Positions 55,660 to 64,000 are shown, numbered from the stretch's first letter. The stretch is 64,000 bases of DNA from an uncultured Porphyromonadaceae bacterium (GCA_947175265.1 CAMWMD010000001.1:140816-204815); one strand, 5' to 3'. Notes: generated by a model not told the origin, from the sequence alone. A program made the numbers and translations.

Positions 55660-57096
55660 CTATTTCTTTTCAAGGATATAGGTCTTCTCAGGAGCAAGAA
55701 TGCCTGAAAGTTTACCACCCTTCACTTTAAACTCCTTACCATACACCACATCTTTATATGTGCCGTTGGGGAGACCGGTAGGAAGATTGACAGAATTGGC
55801 AAACTTTGAAATATTAATCAAAGCTGCACCTTTCTTTCCTCTGTTGACAAGAATTACCTGGCCATTATCAGAAAATTGCAAATCTTCCTTCTGTCCATCC
55901 ATATCCTTACGGAATTTATTGACAGCGACTACCTCAGGATGGAAAAACTCATCATTTCCTCGGGCACCAAGTATGTTGTCACCCCAGTATGCCTGACGTG
56001 TGGAACCAGCAGGGCGGCTGAAGAAAAGGGGAGTGCCATTCTGACGTGCTGTGAGGAAAACCCAGCCGGTGCGGATCTGGTCATCTGTGAGGTGAGCGGA
56101 TTCATGGGCATTGGCATAGGTGTCATGGCTCTCTACCCATGTGGTAAGGAACTCGGGAGCAGAGGTATGGTGCCATTTTACGAGATCGAGACCATTTACA
56201 GAACCCTTTTCCAAAGCCTCTCGGAGAACGTGTCCGTAACCAGAGGCCGTCTGGCCAAAATAGTCGGCATATTCAGCCTCCGGGACATTCCTATCCTGAA
56301 GCACTTCGCCATAAACGAAAAGCGAATCGTAAGGAACAGCAAGTTTCACCCCTTTAACACTCTTCCTGCCCGTAGCAACATCCCAAAAATCATTTTCAGT
56401 GACACCAGCGGCAGTATCCACGGGGTCGGAATGAACACCTATATGCTTGGCTGTATCGTATCTGAAACCTTTGACACCAAGCCCGAGAAGGTCATTCACG
56501 AACTCCATGTAATATTTCTGGAAATCCTTATTCTCTGTATTGACGTCAGGAAGAGCGCCGGAACCCCAAAGGGTGCATTGAAGTCGATCGTTATAATCCT
56601 GAACGGGGAGGAGCCCCTGGGTATGGTACATTTTATCTCTCCCGCCAACAGCCTTATAGAAATCATCGGAGACGGCATCCACATCAAATGCGGTATGGTT
56701 GGGCAACACGTCAACAATTACCTTCACTCCGTATTTTGCCGCTGAGTCCATCATCTCTTTCATCTGATCGCGTGAACCAAGAATATTGTTGCCGATTTTC
56801 CAGTCGGTGGGCTGGTAATAATAATACCAGTTACCTTCTGTCACGTTCTCATCAAAAATTTTCTTTCCACTTCCCTCAGGAGCATAACAGTTTTGCACAG
56901 GTGACGTCTGAATCATTGTGAAACCTGCATCCGCAATTTTCTTCATATTTTCTCCGATGGTTGGGAAGTTCCAACTCCATACATGCAGAATTGTTTCCTG
57001 ATTTGTGGCATTTGGGTTATGTGTGAGCCTGTCTTTGGCAACAACAGGCAGACATACGGTGATACCGAGTGTTAAGGCCAAATATACATTCTTCAT
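55660..57096 (-). CDS. GH13-family alpha-amylase, exported
   Basis: A 478-residue alpha-amylase of glycoside hydrolase family 13 with a signal peptide (1-20). The catalytic triad is Asp214 (GFRYDTAKH), Glu264 (YGEVLQ) and Asp325 (VESHDTY); VDVLPNHT is conserved region I. A small C-terminal beta domain closes the protein (GLPNGTYKDVVYGKEF). It should hydrolyse alpha-1,4-glucan in the periplasm or outside. It stands alone, not in a sus-type polysaccharide locus, and no SusC/D gene is near. A signal-peptidase I type signal without lipobox suggests a soluble periplasmic or released enzyme. Confidence 0.92.
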   Translation of the reverse strand: MKNVYLALTLGITVCLPVVAKDRLTHNPNATNQETILHVWSWNFPTIGENMKKIADAGFTMIQTSPVQNCYAPEGSGKKIFDENVTEGNWYYYYQPTDWKIGNNILGSRDQMKEMMDSAAKYGVKVIVDVLPNHTAFDVDAVSDDFYKAVGGRDKMYHTQGLLPVQDYNDRLQCTLWGSGALPDVNTENKDFQKYYMEFVNDLLGLGVKGFRYDTAKHIGVHSDPVDTAAGVTENDFWDVATGRKSVKGVKLAVPYDSLFVYGEVLQDRNVPEAEYADYFGQTASGYGHVLREALEKGSVNGLDLVKWHHTSAPEFLTTWVESHDTYANAHESAHLTDDQIRTGWVFLTARQNGTPLFFSRPAGSTRQAYWGDNILGARGNDEFFHPEVVAVNKFRKDMDGQKEDLQFSDNGQVILVNRGKKGAALINISKFANSVNLPTGLPNGTYKDVVYGKEFKVKGGKLSGILAPEKTYILEKK

Positions 57097-57370
57097 ATAA
57101 CAGATTTATTTAGTTTTCCTCAAACAAATTTCCAATCATATACCATATAAAAAATAATGAAAGAGAAAGGTTCAAAATTTTAAGGTATCTAAATGACTTC
57201 AATGGGTCATCAATAATCAAACGAATAAAAGCACAATCTATTTTATCCCCTTCAATTAATATGACAAATAAAATCTACGGAATAACTCTATTCTGCGATT
57301 TTGCACACATTTTTGAAGTCTGTGCCAATTGGTAAATAATATTAAAAGAATAAGTTAAATCTGCGAATCG
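57097..57370. other. spacer between amylase and NlpC/P60 genes
   Basis: An AT-rich gap between the divergent genes. I see no repeat, RNA gene or structure in it beyond a weak 5 bp hairpin near 57195, and no convincing promoter for the amylase. The promoter for the peptidase follows at 57371. Confidence 0.5.
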
Positions 57371-57402
57371 TTTGGCTCGTAATTACTTTTTGCCTAACTT
57401 TG
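57371..57402 (+). promoter_or_regulatory. promoter of the NlpC/P60 gene
   Basis: TTTG (57371-57374), 20-base spacer and TAACTTTG (57395-57402) make one of the best consensus promoters in the window. The start would be near 57408, leaving a leader of about 45 bases. Confidence 0.8.
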
Positions 57403-57452
57403 CAATACCCAAAATAAAGCGAGATAAATTATCTCCGCTAAAACCAGACATC

Positions 57453-58067
57453 ATGAAAATTCGAAATCTACTGACTATCCTCCTCATATCTGCAGGTGTT
57501 ATGACATCCGGAGCAGAAAACAAAACTATCAAGACTGCACACCAGAAAGCACATGCAAGTCTCCTCGCAAATGCAAAATCAGGGCTTGACAAAAGCGTAA
57601 TTAAAGATTTTGTAAAGCAGGATGTCATAAAAAGGGAGAATGCAGCGACCTCTAAAAATAATGAGACGAATACCATGATAAATGATCTTCTCAAAGAGGC
57701 AAACAAACATATAGGTAAAAGATACCGTTCCGGCTCCAAAGGTCCTGACGCTTTTGACTGCTCCGGATTCGCAGGTTATGTCTACAAACAGTTCGGTTAT
57801 ACACTCGGTGCATCATCACGCGATCAGTACCTGCAAGGAGAAAAGGTTGAGAAAGGCAACCTGAAGAAAGGGGATCTCGTATTCTTTACAGGTCGCAACA
57901 GCAGGAGCGAAACGATTGGGCATGTCGGTATTGTCGTAACGGCAGACAATGAAAAGGGCACCTTCTCTTTTATTCATGCCAGCACATCACAGGGCATACG
58001 CATTGATACCAATACAGGATATTACGCTCACCGATATGTAGGCGCCAAAAGAATAATCAACGACTGA
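57453..58067 (+). CDS. NlpC/P60 (C40) cell-wall peptidase
   Basis: A 204-residue exported peptidase. Residues 1-21 form a signal peptide, a Lys-rich segment follows, and the C40 domain covers about 75-204. The catalytic triad is Cys103 (FDCSGFAGYVY), His157 (IGHVGIV) and His175 (FIHAST). It cleaves peptide cross-links or stem peptides in peptidoglycan (gamma-D-Glu-diamino acid type). The ATG at 57453 is chosen because the longer frame from 57372 overlaps the promoter. A perfect stem-loop terminator follows. Confidence 0.9.
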   Translation: MKIRNLLTILLISAGVMTSGAENKTIKTAHQKAHASLLANAKSGLDKSVIKDFVKQDVIKRENAATSKNNETNTMINDLLKEANKHIGKRYRSGSKGPDAFDCSGFAGYVYKQFGYTLGASSRDQYLQGEKVEKGNLKKGDLVFFTGRNSRSETIGHVGIVVTADNEKGTFSFIHASTSQGIRIDTNTGYYAHRYVGAKRIIND

Positions 58068-58099
58068 TAAATTCTATTTTAAGGAGGAATAATGATATT

Positions 58100-58135
58100 T
58101 TGCCGGTTGAAAATGATCAACCGGCAATTTAATTT
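58100..58135 (+). terminator. terminator after the NlpC/P60 gene
   Basis: Arms 58100-58110 and 58117-58127 form a perfect 11 bp stem with a 6-base loop, followed by an AT-rich run with four T (TTTAATTTT). Confidence 0.85.
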
Positions 58136-58168
58136 TATAAAAATTTTCAAAAAAAATAAAATAATGCA

Positions 58169-58225
58169 AACAATCTTTACGATAGGATTGTTATTATTTT
58201 AAGGCATAAGTGTTGACCACACTTA
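58169..58225 (+). promoter_or_regulatory. two dyads upstream of ureA
   Basis: AACAATC (58169-58175) and GATTGTT (58186-58192) form a 7 bp inverted repeat; TAAGTGT (58207-58213) and ACACTTA (58219-58225) form a second with a 5-base centre (TAAGTGTTGACCACACTTA). No TAnnTTTG box is present in the 190-base gap. The second dyad could be an operator for the urease operon, 36 bases before the ureA ATG. Confidence 0.45.
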
Positions 58226-58260
58226 CGTAGATTAGGATACACCATTAAAAATATAATACT

Positions 58261-58563
58261 ATGCATTTTACCCCCAAAGAGCAAGACAAGCTCACTCTGC
58301 TGATGGTAGGACTCATAGCGGAGCGAAGACTCAAAAAAGGTCTGAAACTTAACTATCCGGAGGCGGTAGCCTATATCACAAGCGCTGCACTCGAGGGAGC
58401 GAGAGAAGGTAAGACCGTGGAAGAGGTCATGCACGACGCAGCCCAGGTGCTTACAAAAGACCAGGTTATGGAGGGCGTTGCCGACATGATAGGTCTTCTT
58501 CAGGTAGAGGCAGTATTTACTGACGGAAGCCGTCTTGTAAGTATACATCAGCCCATAAAGTAA
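58261..58563 (+). CDS. ureA: urease subunit gamma
   Basis: A 100-residue urease gamma subunit. The start [35 protein letters not shown] and [14 protein letters not shown] are typical. It is the small structural subunit of the nickel urease UreABC, which hydrolyses urea to ammonia and carbamate. It is the first gene of the operon; ureB follows after 46 bases. Confidence 0.97.
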   Translation: MHFTPKEQDKLTLLMVGLIAERRLKKGLKLNYPEAVAYITSAALEGAREGKTVEEVMHDAAQVLTKDQVMEGVADMIGLLQVEAVFTDGSRLVSIHQPIK

Positions 58564-58609
58564 CCTCTATCATCAATCAGAAAAAAATAACCTTAAGCAT
58601 ACGATTAAT

Positions 58610-59176
58610 ATGGCACAGGACAACAATACATCCGGCACCAATTCAACTCCGGTGGAAGGTTACTCAACACCTTATGGAGTTTTCTCAGGAAAACCGGATA
58701 TAGCATATCCGAATACACCTGGTTTCACACCTAAAGAATATGTACCGGTAGGTGGTGTAGTATTGCAGGATACACCAATAGAATATAACGCTAATCGTCG
58801 TACCGTAAAACTCAAAGTAAGAAATACAGGTGACCGTCCGGTTCAGATAGGCAGTCATTTCCATTTCTTTGAGGTGAACAGATATATGGAATTTGACCGT
58901 TCCAAGGCATTTGGGTATCACCTCAATATACCGGCTACTACGGCCGTTAGATTCGAACCCGGAGAGGAGAAAGAAGTGGAATTGGTGACTTATGCAGGGA
59001 AGGTACGTGTCATCGGCTTTAATGACCTTGTGAACGGTTATGCCGGTCTTGAGGATCACCCGACCTATTATCCCAAGCATATTGAGGCTCTCAGAAGGAT
59101 GAAGGAATACGGATTCAAGAGTGTCACAGAAGAAGATGCAGAAGGAGAGTACACAGAAAATGAACTTAAAAATTAA
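58610..59176 (+). CDS. ureB: urease subunit beta with extensions at both ends
   Basis: A 188-residue beta subunit. The core (about 41-143) is canonical: PVGGVVLQDTPIEYN, VRNTGDRPVQIGSHFHFFEVN and IPATTAVRFEPGEEKEVELV. Bacterial UreB is usually 101-120 residues, so this copy has about 40 extra residues at the N-terminus (Ser/Thr/Pro-rich) and 45 at the C-terminus (acidic, helical). Neither extension is a known domain to me. The start at 58610 has no clear alternative nearer the core. ureC follows 14 bases later. Confidence 0.95.
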   Translation: MAQDNNTSGTNSTPVEGYSTPYGVFSGKPDIAYPNTPGFTPKEYVPVGGVVLQDTPIEYNANRRTVKLKVRNTGDRPVQIGSHFHFFEVNRYMEFDRSKAFGYHLNIPATTAVRFEPGEEKEVELVTYAGKVRVIGFNDLVNGYAGLEDHPTYYPKHIEALRRMKEYGFKSVTEEDAEGEYTENELKN

Positions 59177-59190
59177 AGACCGCTTCGAAT

Positions 59191-60909
59191 ATGGCAACTA
59201 TTTCAAGACAAGAATATAACAATCTTTTCGGGCCTACAGTAGGCGATAAGATTCGTCTCGGCAATACCGATCTCTATGTTGAGATTGAAAAAGACCTCCG
59301 TGTATATGGCGACGAAGTGGTATACGGCGGTGGTAAAACACTGCGCGATGGTATGGGACTTGCCAATGAATGCACAGAGGATGCAGGAAGTCTTGACCTC
59401 GTCATCACAAATGTTACTATCATTGACCCGGTCTTAGGTGTTGTCAAGGCTGACGTCGGTGTAAAAGACGGAAAAATAGCAGGTATCGGTAAAGCCGGAA
59501 ATCCCAATGTCATGGAGGGTGTGACACCTTCACTTGTTACGGGGCCCTCAACCGATGCAATTTCCGGAGAGCACATGATTTTGACAGCCGCAGGTATTGA
59601 CGGCCATGTGCATTTCTGCTCACCCCAGCAGGCCATCAACTGTCTGTCAAACGGTATTACTACCCTTATCGGAGGTGGCATCGGACCCACAGACGGAACA
59701 AATGGTACGACCATCACTTCCGGAAGATGGAACATGCATGAAATGCTTAAGGCTGCCGAGGGTCTTCCTATCAATGTCGGTTTCCTCGCAAAGGGTAACT
59801 GCACAGGCCACGAGGTTCTTAATAACCAGATAGAGAGCGGTGCGTGCGGTTTCAAGATTCATGAGGACTGGGGTTCAACTCCGGCAGCGATAAGGAGTTG
59901 TATGGAATCAGCCGATCTGTATGACGTGCAGGTTGCAATCCATACAGATACTCTGAATGAGAGTGGATATGTAGAGGATACGATAGCAGCAATTGACGGA
60001 AGAACTATACATACTTATCATACAGAGGGTGCCGGTGGTGGCCATGCTCCTGACCTTCTTAAGGTAGCCTCCATGTCAAACGTACTTCCTTCTTCTACCA
60101 ATCCGACACTTCCATTCGGTATCAACTCACAGGCAGAATTGTTTGACATGATTATGGTATGCCATAATCTTAATCCGAAGATTCCGTCAGATGTTGCATT
60201 CGCAGAAAGCCGAGTACGTCCCGAGACACAATCCGCTGAGAATGTATTCCACGACTTGGGTATTATCTCAATGGTTTCCTCAGATTCGCAGGCAATGGGT
60301 CGTGTGGGAGAGTCATTCATGAGAACTTTCCAGATGGCATCTTATATGAAACAGGCTCGCGGCAAGCTTAAAGAGGATTCTGAGAACAATGATAACTTCC
60401 GCGTGCTTCGCTATCTTGCACAGATTACCCTTAACCCGGCAATTTGCTATGGTATAAGCGATGTGCTCGGTTCTATAGAAGTCGGCAAGATGGCAGACCT
60501 CGTACTTTGGGAACCGGCGTTCTTTGCAACAAAGCCCCAACTCGTCATCAAAGGTGGTCTCATCAACTGGGCTAATATGGGTGATCCCAACTCATCACTC
60601 GTCACTCCGCAGCCGAAGATCATGCGTCCTATGTATGGTGCGACAGGTCAAGCCCTCCAAAACACAAGAATGTCGTTTGTATCAAAGGCTGCCTATGAGA
60701 GTGGTGTTAAGGAGAAGTTAGGCCTTGAGTCAATCATCTACCCCGTGCATGGAGTACGCCAGTTGTCAAAGGCAGATATGGTACGCAATTCCGCAACTCC
60801 ACATATCGAAGTTAATCCTGAAACATTCGATGTGACAGTAGACGGGTATCGCGCCTATGTAGCACCGGCTAAAGAACTACCTTTGGCACAACTTTACTGG
60901 TTCAGCTAA
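59191..60909 (+). CDS. ureC: urease subunit alpha
   Basis: A 572-residue catalytic subunit. The two nickel ions are held by His139 and His141 (HVHF), the carbamylated Lys222 (GFKIHEDWG), His251, His277 and Asp365 (SSDSQAMG). The mobile flap carries Cys324 and His325 in MVCHNL; the usual sequence is MVCHHL, so the residue after the catalytic His is Asn. All catalytic residues are in place, so an active urease is expected. A GC-rich stem-loop with a T-run stands between it and ureE. Confidence 0.97.
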   Translation: MATISRQEYNNLFGPTVGDKIRLGNTDLYVEIEKDLRVYGDEVVYGGGKTLRDGMGLANECTEDAGSLDLVITNVTIIDPVLGVVKADVGVKDGKIAGIGKAGNPNVMEGVTPSLVTGPSTDAISGEHMILTAAGIDGHVHFCSPQQAINCLSNGITTLIGGGIGPTDGTNGTTITSGRWNMHEMLKAAEGLPINVGFLAKGNCTGHEVLNNQIESGACGFKIHEDWGSTPAAIRSCMESADLYDVQVAIHTDTLNESGYVEDTIAAIDGRTIHTYHTEGAGGGHAPDLLKVASMSNVLPSSTNPTLPFGINSQAELFDMIMVCHNLNPKIPSDVAFAESRVRPETQSAENVFHDLGIISMVSSDSQAMGRVGESFMRTFQMASYMKQARGKLKEDSENNDNFRVLRYLAQITLNPAICYGISDVLGSIEVGKMADLVLWEPAFFATKPQLVIKGGLINWANMGDPNSSLVTPQPKIMRPMYGATGQALQNTRMSFVSKAAYESGVKEKLGLESIIYPVHGVRQLSKADMVRNSATPHIEVNPETFDVTVDGYRAYVAPAKELPLAQLYWFS

Positions 60910-60934
60910 TTACTGACAGATAATTTAGAACATA

Positions 60935-60976
60935 CAGGCAGGGAGAACCCTAAACAGTTTCCCCCTGCCTGATTTT
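60935..60976 (+). terminator. stem-loop with T-run between ureC and ureE
   Basis: CAGGCAGGG (60935-60943) pairs with CCCTGCCTG (60963-60971), extended inside by a few pairs, followed by five T. It looks like an intrinsic terminator inside the operon. Read-through would make accessory proteins in smaller amounts than the structural subunits. Confidence 0.7.
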
Positions 60977-61010
60977 TACCCTTTGGTAAATCATCTTAAC
61001 TCGAAATCAG

Positions 61011-61604
61011 ATGAAGATTTATAATACGATTCTTGGAAATATGTTAACATCGGAAGAGTGGAATAAGAAACTTTCAACAGCCGATATTGATTTTATTTTC
61101 CTTGATCAGTGGACAGCCCAGAAGTCAAGATTTTTAGGCAAGGGCGTCAGCGGTGAAGAATATCCCATCGCATTGGCAAGACATTCCCAGATAGTAGACG
61201 GGGATATCATAGATTATGATCCCGAAACAGGAAAGGCTGTTGTGCTAAGGATTGAATTAAGCCCTGTTCTTGTCATAGATATGGGAGGTTTGGAAGGGAA
61301 AGATCCCTCCTCCATAATAAGGATTTCTGTGGAATTAGGACATGCTATAGGGAACCAGCACTGGCCAGCTGTCGTAAAAGGCACAAAAGTATATGTACCC
61401 CTGACAGTTGATAAAAAAGTTATGTTGTCGGTGATGGAGACACATCACATAGACGGTATTACTTTTGAATTTGAGAAGGGTCTCGATGTAATCCCTTTCC
61501 TTGCACCTCATGAAATAAGAAGATTATTTGGAGGAGCAGGGCACGAGAGTCATAGCCATGTGCATTCTCACGAAGGAACTCACCATCATCACCACCATGA
61601 TTAA
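61011..61604 (+). CDS. ureE: urease accessory protein UreE (nickel chaperone)
   Basis: A 197-residue nickel metallochaperone. The N-terminal UreE domain and the central region with the conserved SVELGHAIGNQHWPAVVKG segment are present; the His in LGHAIGNQHWP is the nickel-binding one. The last 24 residues carry 11 histidines, ending in six in a row, a His-rich nickel-storage tail as in the Klebsiella enzyme. It delivers Ni to the UreDFG-apourease complex. It follows a stem-loop and precedes ureF by 23 bases. Confidence 0.95.
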   Translation: MKIYNTILGNMLTSEEWNKKLSTADIDFIFLDQWTAQKSRFLGKGVSGEEYPIALARHSQIVDGDIIDYDPETGKAVVLRIELSPVLVIDMGGLEGKDPSSIIRISVELGHAIGNQHWPAVVKGTKVYVPLTVDKKVMLSVMETHHIDGITFEFEKGLDVIPFLAPHEIRRLFGGAGHESHSHVHSHEGTHHHHHHD

Positions 61605-61627
61605 AAACAGTTAACAGCGCTACCCAG

Positions 61628-62326
61628 ATGAATAACGTCTCACACATGAGATCGGTGATGCGGTTGCTACAGTTCACTGATTCAACTTTCCCTGTCGGGA
61701 CATTTTCTTTCTCCAACGGACTTGAGACAGCATCTTTTGAAAATCTTGTTAAAGATGCGTCTTCTCTTGAGGCTTTTGCCCGTGCACAGGCACATCAAGC
61801 GGCCTTCAGCGACGGAGTCGCTGCAATCCTTTGCCATAGAGCCTTCATCAAAGGGGATTACGAGCAATGCAAAAAACTTGACAAATATCTGATAATGTTT
61901 AAGATGAACGCAGAAGCCCGACTGATGATTACGAGAATGGGAAAGAAATTAGCGGAACTCGGAGTCAGGCTTTACGACAGCCCTTTGATAAAAAGATGGT
62001 TGGAAGATATAAAGAACAATGAGACTCCCGGCACATATCCCATAGCACAGGGGATGATTTTCGCGGCTGCCGGAATAGATGAGAAAAGTTTATTCTGCAG
62101 TCATCAGTACGGAATAATCAATATGGTGCTTAGTGCCGCTCTTAGGTGCGTTAAGGTCTCTCATTATGACACACAGATAATTCTTGAAAAATTATCTGAT
62201 GAAGTAGAGAGTCTTTATGAAGAGGCCTCCCTTATGAAACCTGAAGATATGAATGCGTTTTATCCGGAACTTGATATTCTCGCATCACTTCATGAGAAGG
62301 GAAACATGCGTATGTTTATGAATTAA
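61628..62326 (+). CDS. ureF: urease accessory protein UreF
   Basis: A 232-residue all-helical accessory protein. The start LLQFTDSTFPVGTFSFSNGLE and the YPIAQGMIFAAAGID segment are the hallmarks of UreF. It bridges UreD and UreG and gates GTP hydrolysis during nickel insertion. The reading frame is intact; ureG follows after 27 bases. Confidence 0.95.
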   Translation: MNNVSHMRSVMRLLQFTDSTFPVGTFSFSNGLETASFENLVKDASSLEAFARAQAHQAAFSDGVAAILCHRAFIKGDYEQCKKLDKYLIMFKMNAEARLMITRMGKKLAELGVRLYDSPLIKRWLEDIKNNETPGTYPIAQGMIFAAAGIDEKSLFCSHQYGIINMVLSAALRCVKVSHYDTQIILEKLSDEVESLYEEASLMKPEDMNAFYPELDILASLHEKGNMRMFMN

Positions 62327-62353
62327 ATTTTCCACAAAGGAACAACAAAATCT

Positions 62354-62983
62354 ATGTCAACTACTTGTAGAATTGGTGTTGGCGGTCCTGTCGGCTCAGG
62401 CAAGACAGCCTTGATCGAAGCAATAACCCCCCGTCTCCTTGAACTTGGTCAGAAAGTATTGATTATAACAAACGATATTGTAACTACTGAGGATGCCAAG
62501 CATGTAAGAAAAACATTGAAGGGCATTCTTATGGAGGATCAAATTATTGGTGTTGAAACCGGTGCCTGTCCTCACACGGCTGTAAGAGAGGATCCCTCAA
62601 TGAATATCGCAGCTGTGGAAGAGATGGAGGAGAAATTCCCTGAAACAGATATAGTGTTGATAGAAAGTGGCGGTGATAACCTTACCCTCACTTTTTCACC
62701 TGCGCTTGTCGACTTCTTCATCTATGTGATAGATGTGGCTGCCGGAGACAAAATTCCCAGGAAAGACGGCCCCGGTATTTCACAGAGCGATATTCTGGTA
62801 ATAAACAAAACAGATCTCGCTCCTTATGTTCATGCCGACTTAAGTGTCATGGATCATGATTCTAAACTCATGCGACCCGGTAAACCTTTTGTATTTACGA
62901 ACTGCATGACCGGGGAAGGTATCAACGAATTGGTTGATCTTATCTTCAAGATGGCACTATTTGATAAAACTGGAGAGAAATAA
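62354..62983 (+). CDS. ureG: urease accessory protein UreG (GTPase)
   Basis: A 209-residue SIMIBI-class GTPase. Walker A is [14 protein letters not shown], and [18 protein letters not shown] contains the conserved CPH nickel-binding motif. [11 protein letters not shown] and NKTDLAPYV (G4, NKxD) complete it. It dimerises with Ni and GTP and transfers nickel to urease. ureD follows 9 bases after the stop. Confidence 0.97.
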   Translation: MSTTCRIGVGGPVGSGKTALIEAITPRLLELGQKVLIITNDIVTTEDAKHVRKTLKGILMEDQIIGVETGACPHTAVREDPSMNIAAVEEMEEKFPETDIVLIESGGDNLTLTFSPALVDFFIYVIDVAAGDKIPRKDGPGISQSDILVINKTDLAPYVHADLSVMDHDSKLMRPGKPFVFTNCMTGEGINELVDLIFKMALFDKTGEK

Positions 62984-62992
62984 ATCCAGATT

Positions 62993-63946
62993 ATGATTGA
63001 ACAAAAGAAAGAACGGACGAATGCACCCGAAGTAGATTTTTCTCAAGCCAGGGAAATGGCGAGATATCTAAAGGAACCGGAGGCTATGTATGTGGGTGCA
63101 CCCGGTAAACATGGATACCTACGGTTAGGTTTTGAACTTGACAAGGATGGGAAAAGCATACTTAGGGATTTGGACAGACGACACCCCTTAATCGTTCAAC
63201 AGGAGTTATATTTCGATGAGGGGATGCCGGAAATGCCATGTGTCTATATTCTCTCATCGGGCGGTCCGAATGTCGATGGCGACCGTTACCGACAGGATAT
63301 TACTGTAAAAAAGAATGCCTTTGCCCATGTAGCAACGGGTGCCGCGACAAAGTTGGCGGAAATGCGTTTCAACTATTCAGGTCTGATTCAAAATATTGTT
63401 CTTGAAGAAGATGCTTATTTGGAATTTATTCCGGAACCGGTAATACCTTGCCGCAATACAAGGTTTATCTCGGATACTCGGTTATGTGTTGATAAAACTG
63501 CCACAGTAGTGTATTCTGAGATATTCATGGGTGGAAGAAAATACTACAAGGATGGTGAACTGTTCGAATATGATATTCTCTCAGTATGTAGCCATGGCGA
63601 ACGCCCGGATGGAGAACAGTTGTTCAGAGAGAAGTTCATTATTGATCCGAAAATCGAGCATCCGCGTAACCCAGGTGTTATGGGAAGTTTTGACGTATTC
63701 GCCAATGTCATAGTGATGACTCCTCCCGAACAGGCTGACAAGATTTATGAGGCAACCTCAGTATTCTTTGACAAAGGGAAAGGACTTGCGGCAGGAATAA
63801 CTTATCTGCCAGGAAAAGCAGGACTACTCTACAAGGTGCTCGGAATGGAACCGGGACCAGTTAAAAAGATGGTAAGGGATTTTGCCGGGCTGGTAAGATT
63901 AAATGTGAAAGGTAAACCAATGCCTCCGGAATTTCCATGGAGATGA
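62993..63946 (+). CDS. ureD: urease accessory protein UreD (UreH)
   Basis: A 317-residue accessory protein that binds apourease directly. The central ITVKKNAFAHVATGAATKLAEM and YLEFIPEPVIPCRNTRF segments are typical of UreD. It is the last gene of the operon, so the accessory order is E-F-G-D, as in the Bacteroidota and in many Gram-positives. A terminator stem begins at the stop codon. No nickel-uptake gene is in the window. Confidence 0.95.
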   Translation: MIEQKKERTNAPEVDFSQAREMARYLKEPEAMYVGAPGKHGYLRLGFELDKDGKSILRDLDRRHPLIVQQELYFDEGMPEMPCVYILSSGGPNVDGDRYRQDITVKKNAFAHVATGAATKLAEMRFNYSGLIQNIVLEEDAYLEFIPEPVIPCRNTRFISDTRLCVDKTATVVYSEIFMGGRKYYKDGELFEYDILSVCSHGERPDGEQLFREKFIIDPKIEHPRNPGVMGSFDVFANVIVMTPPEQADKIYEATSVFFDKGKGLAAGITYLPGKAGLLYKVLGMEPGPVKKMVRDFAGLVRLNVKGKPMPPEFPWR

Positions 63947-63995
63947 AAAATGAGGCTGTGTCGTAATTAAGGTTTACGGTGCAGCCTCATTTTTT
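63946..63995 (+). terminator. terminator of the urease operon
   Basis: AAATGAGGCTG (ending 63958) pairs with CAGCCTCATTT (from 63982), an 11 bp stem plus further A-T pairs with a 23-base loop, followed by T6. The stem begins at the ureD stop codon. Confidence 0.85.
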
Positions 63996-64000
63996 AGAGC

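Noticed and set aside
55876..56745. 289-residue plus-strand ORF opposite the alpha-amylase
   Set aside because: It is a long open frame produced by the codon bias of the GH13 gene; no domain or promoter supports it.
59274..59855. 193-residue minus-strand ORF opposite ureC
   Set aside because: Pro/Ser-rich antisense of a conserved catalytic gene.

Overview
The window looks like a chromosomal segment of a gut-type Bacteroidales, most likely a Muribaculaceae-like species. The evidence is a set of Bacteroidota-restricted families (DUF4924, DUF4922, DUF5106, a lipidated Omp85/TamL-like protein, BadF-type sugar kinase, golvesin-domain amidase) and repeated promoters of the Bacteroidota primary-sigma type: a -33 TTG or TTTG, 18-20 bases, then a -7 box TAnnTTTG. 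No transposase, integrase, phage gene, CRISPR array, rRNA or tRNA was seen. The family-level placement is an inference; the order-level placement is firm.

Layout. 1-5.5 kb: end of a DUF4924 gene, a small membrane protein, a metallo-beta-lactamase-fold hydrolase converging on an acyl-ACP thioesterase, then a TamL-like outer-membrane lipoprotein with a HAD phosphatase. 5.6-12.6 kb (minus): a four-gene operon of secreted cell-wall amidase, family 2 glycosyltransferase, GalT/HIT-like DUF4922 protein and AmpG-like permease, with one clear promoter in front. 12.8-18.8 kb: class I fumarase, HtpG, a GNAT acetyltransferase and a LolC/E-type permease. The spacer between htpG and the acetyltransferase holds a 203 bp structure with 18-base terminal inverted repeats. 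19.1-24.9 kb: a complete glycine cleavage operon gcvT-gcvH-gcvPA-gcvPB-lpdA with a split P protein. 25.0-28.2 kb (minus): K+-channel-like protein, urea transporter and MFS transporter. 28.5-32.5 kb: sbcD-sbcC. 32.6-44.8 kb (minus): a 13-gene co-directional run from an N-acetylhexosamine kinase through SGNH hydrolase, DUF5106, DoxX, mnmA, a bifunctional-nuclease-domain protein, argR, an ArgC-like protein without its catalytic residues, a short SSB, speA, truA and an EamA transporter to ligA. 45-57 kb: a leucine-rich-repeat secreted protein, comEC, aroE, an M13 peptidase, an ABC-F ATPase, groES-groEL and a GH13 alpha-amylase. 57.4-64 kb: an NlpC/P60 peptidase and a full urease operon ureA-ureB-ureC-ureE-ureF-ureG-ureD, closed by a terminator at the window end.

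How the genes fit together. Nitrogen is the strongest theme. The urea transporter at 26.4 kb and the complete urease at 58-64 kb together give urea uptake and hydrolysis; the glycine cleavage system releases ammonia and one-carbon units; ArgR and arginine decarboxylase handle arginine. A second theme is the cell envelope and amino-sugar salvage: amidase, AmpG-like permease, GalT/HIT-like protein, GlcNAc-type kinase, SGNH hydrolase and NlpC/P60 peptidase. Most of the remainder is housekeeping (htpG, groESL, ligA, truA, mnmA, sbcCD, aroE).

No single cassette looks like an unambiguous new defence or mobile system. The best candidates for undescribed biology are the four-gene amidase/DUF4922/AmpG operon, the ArgC pseudoenzyme beside argR, the K+-channel-like protein with a TVGCN filter in a urea-uptake operon, the structured 203 bp element upstream of htpG, a sigma-54-like site in front of groES and a probably leaderless LolC/E-type gene.
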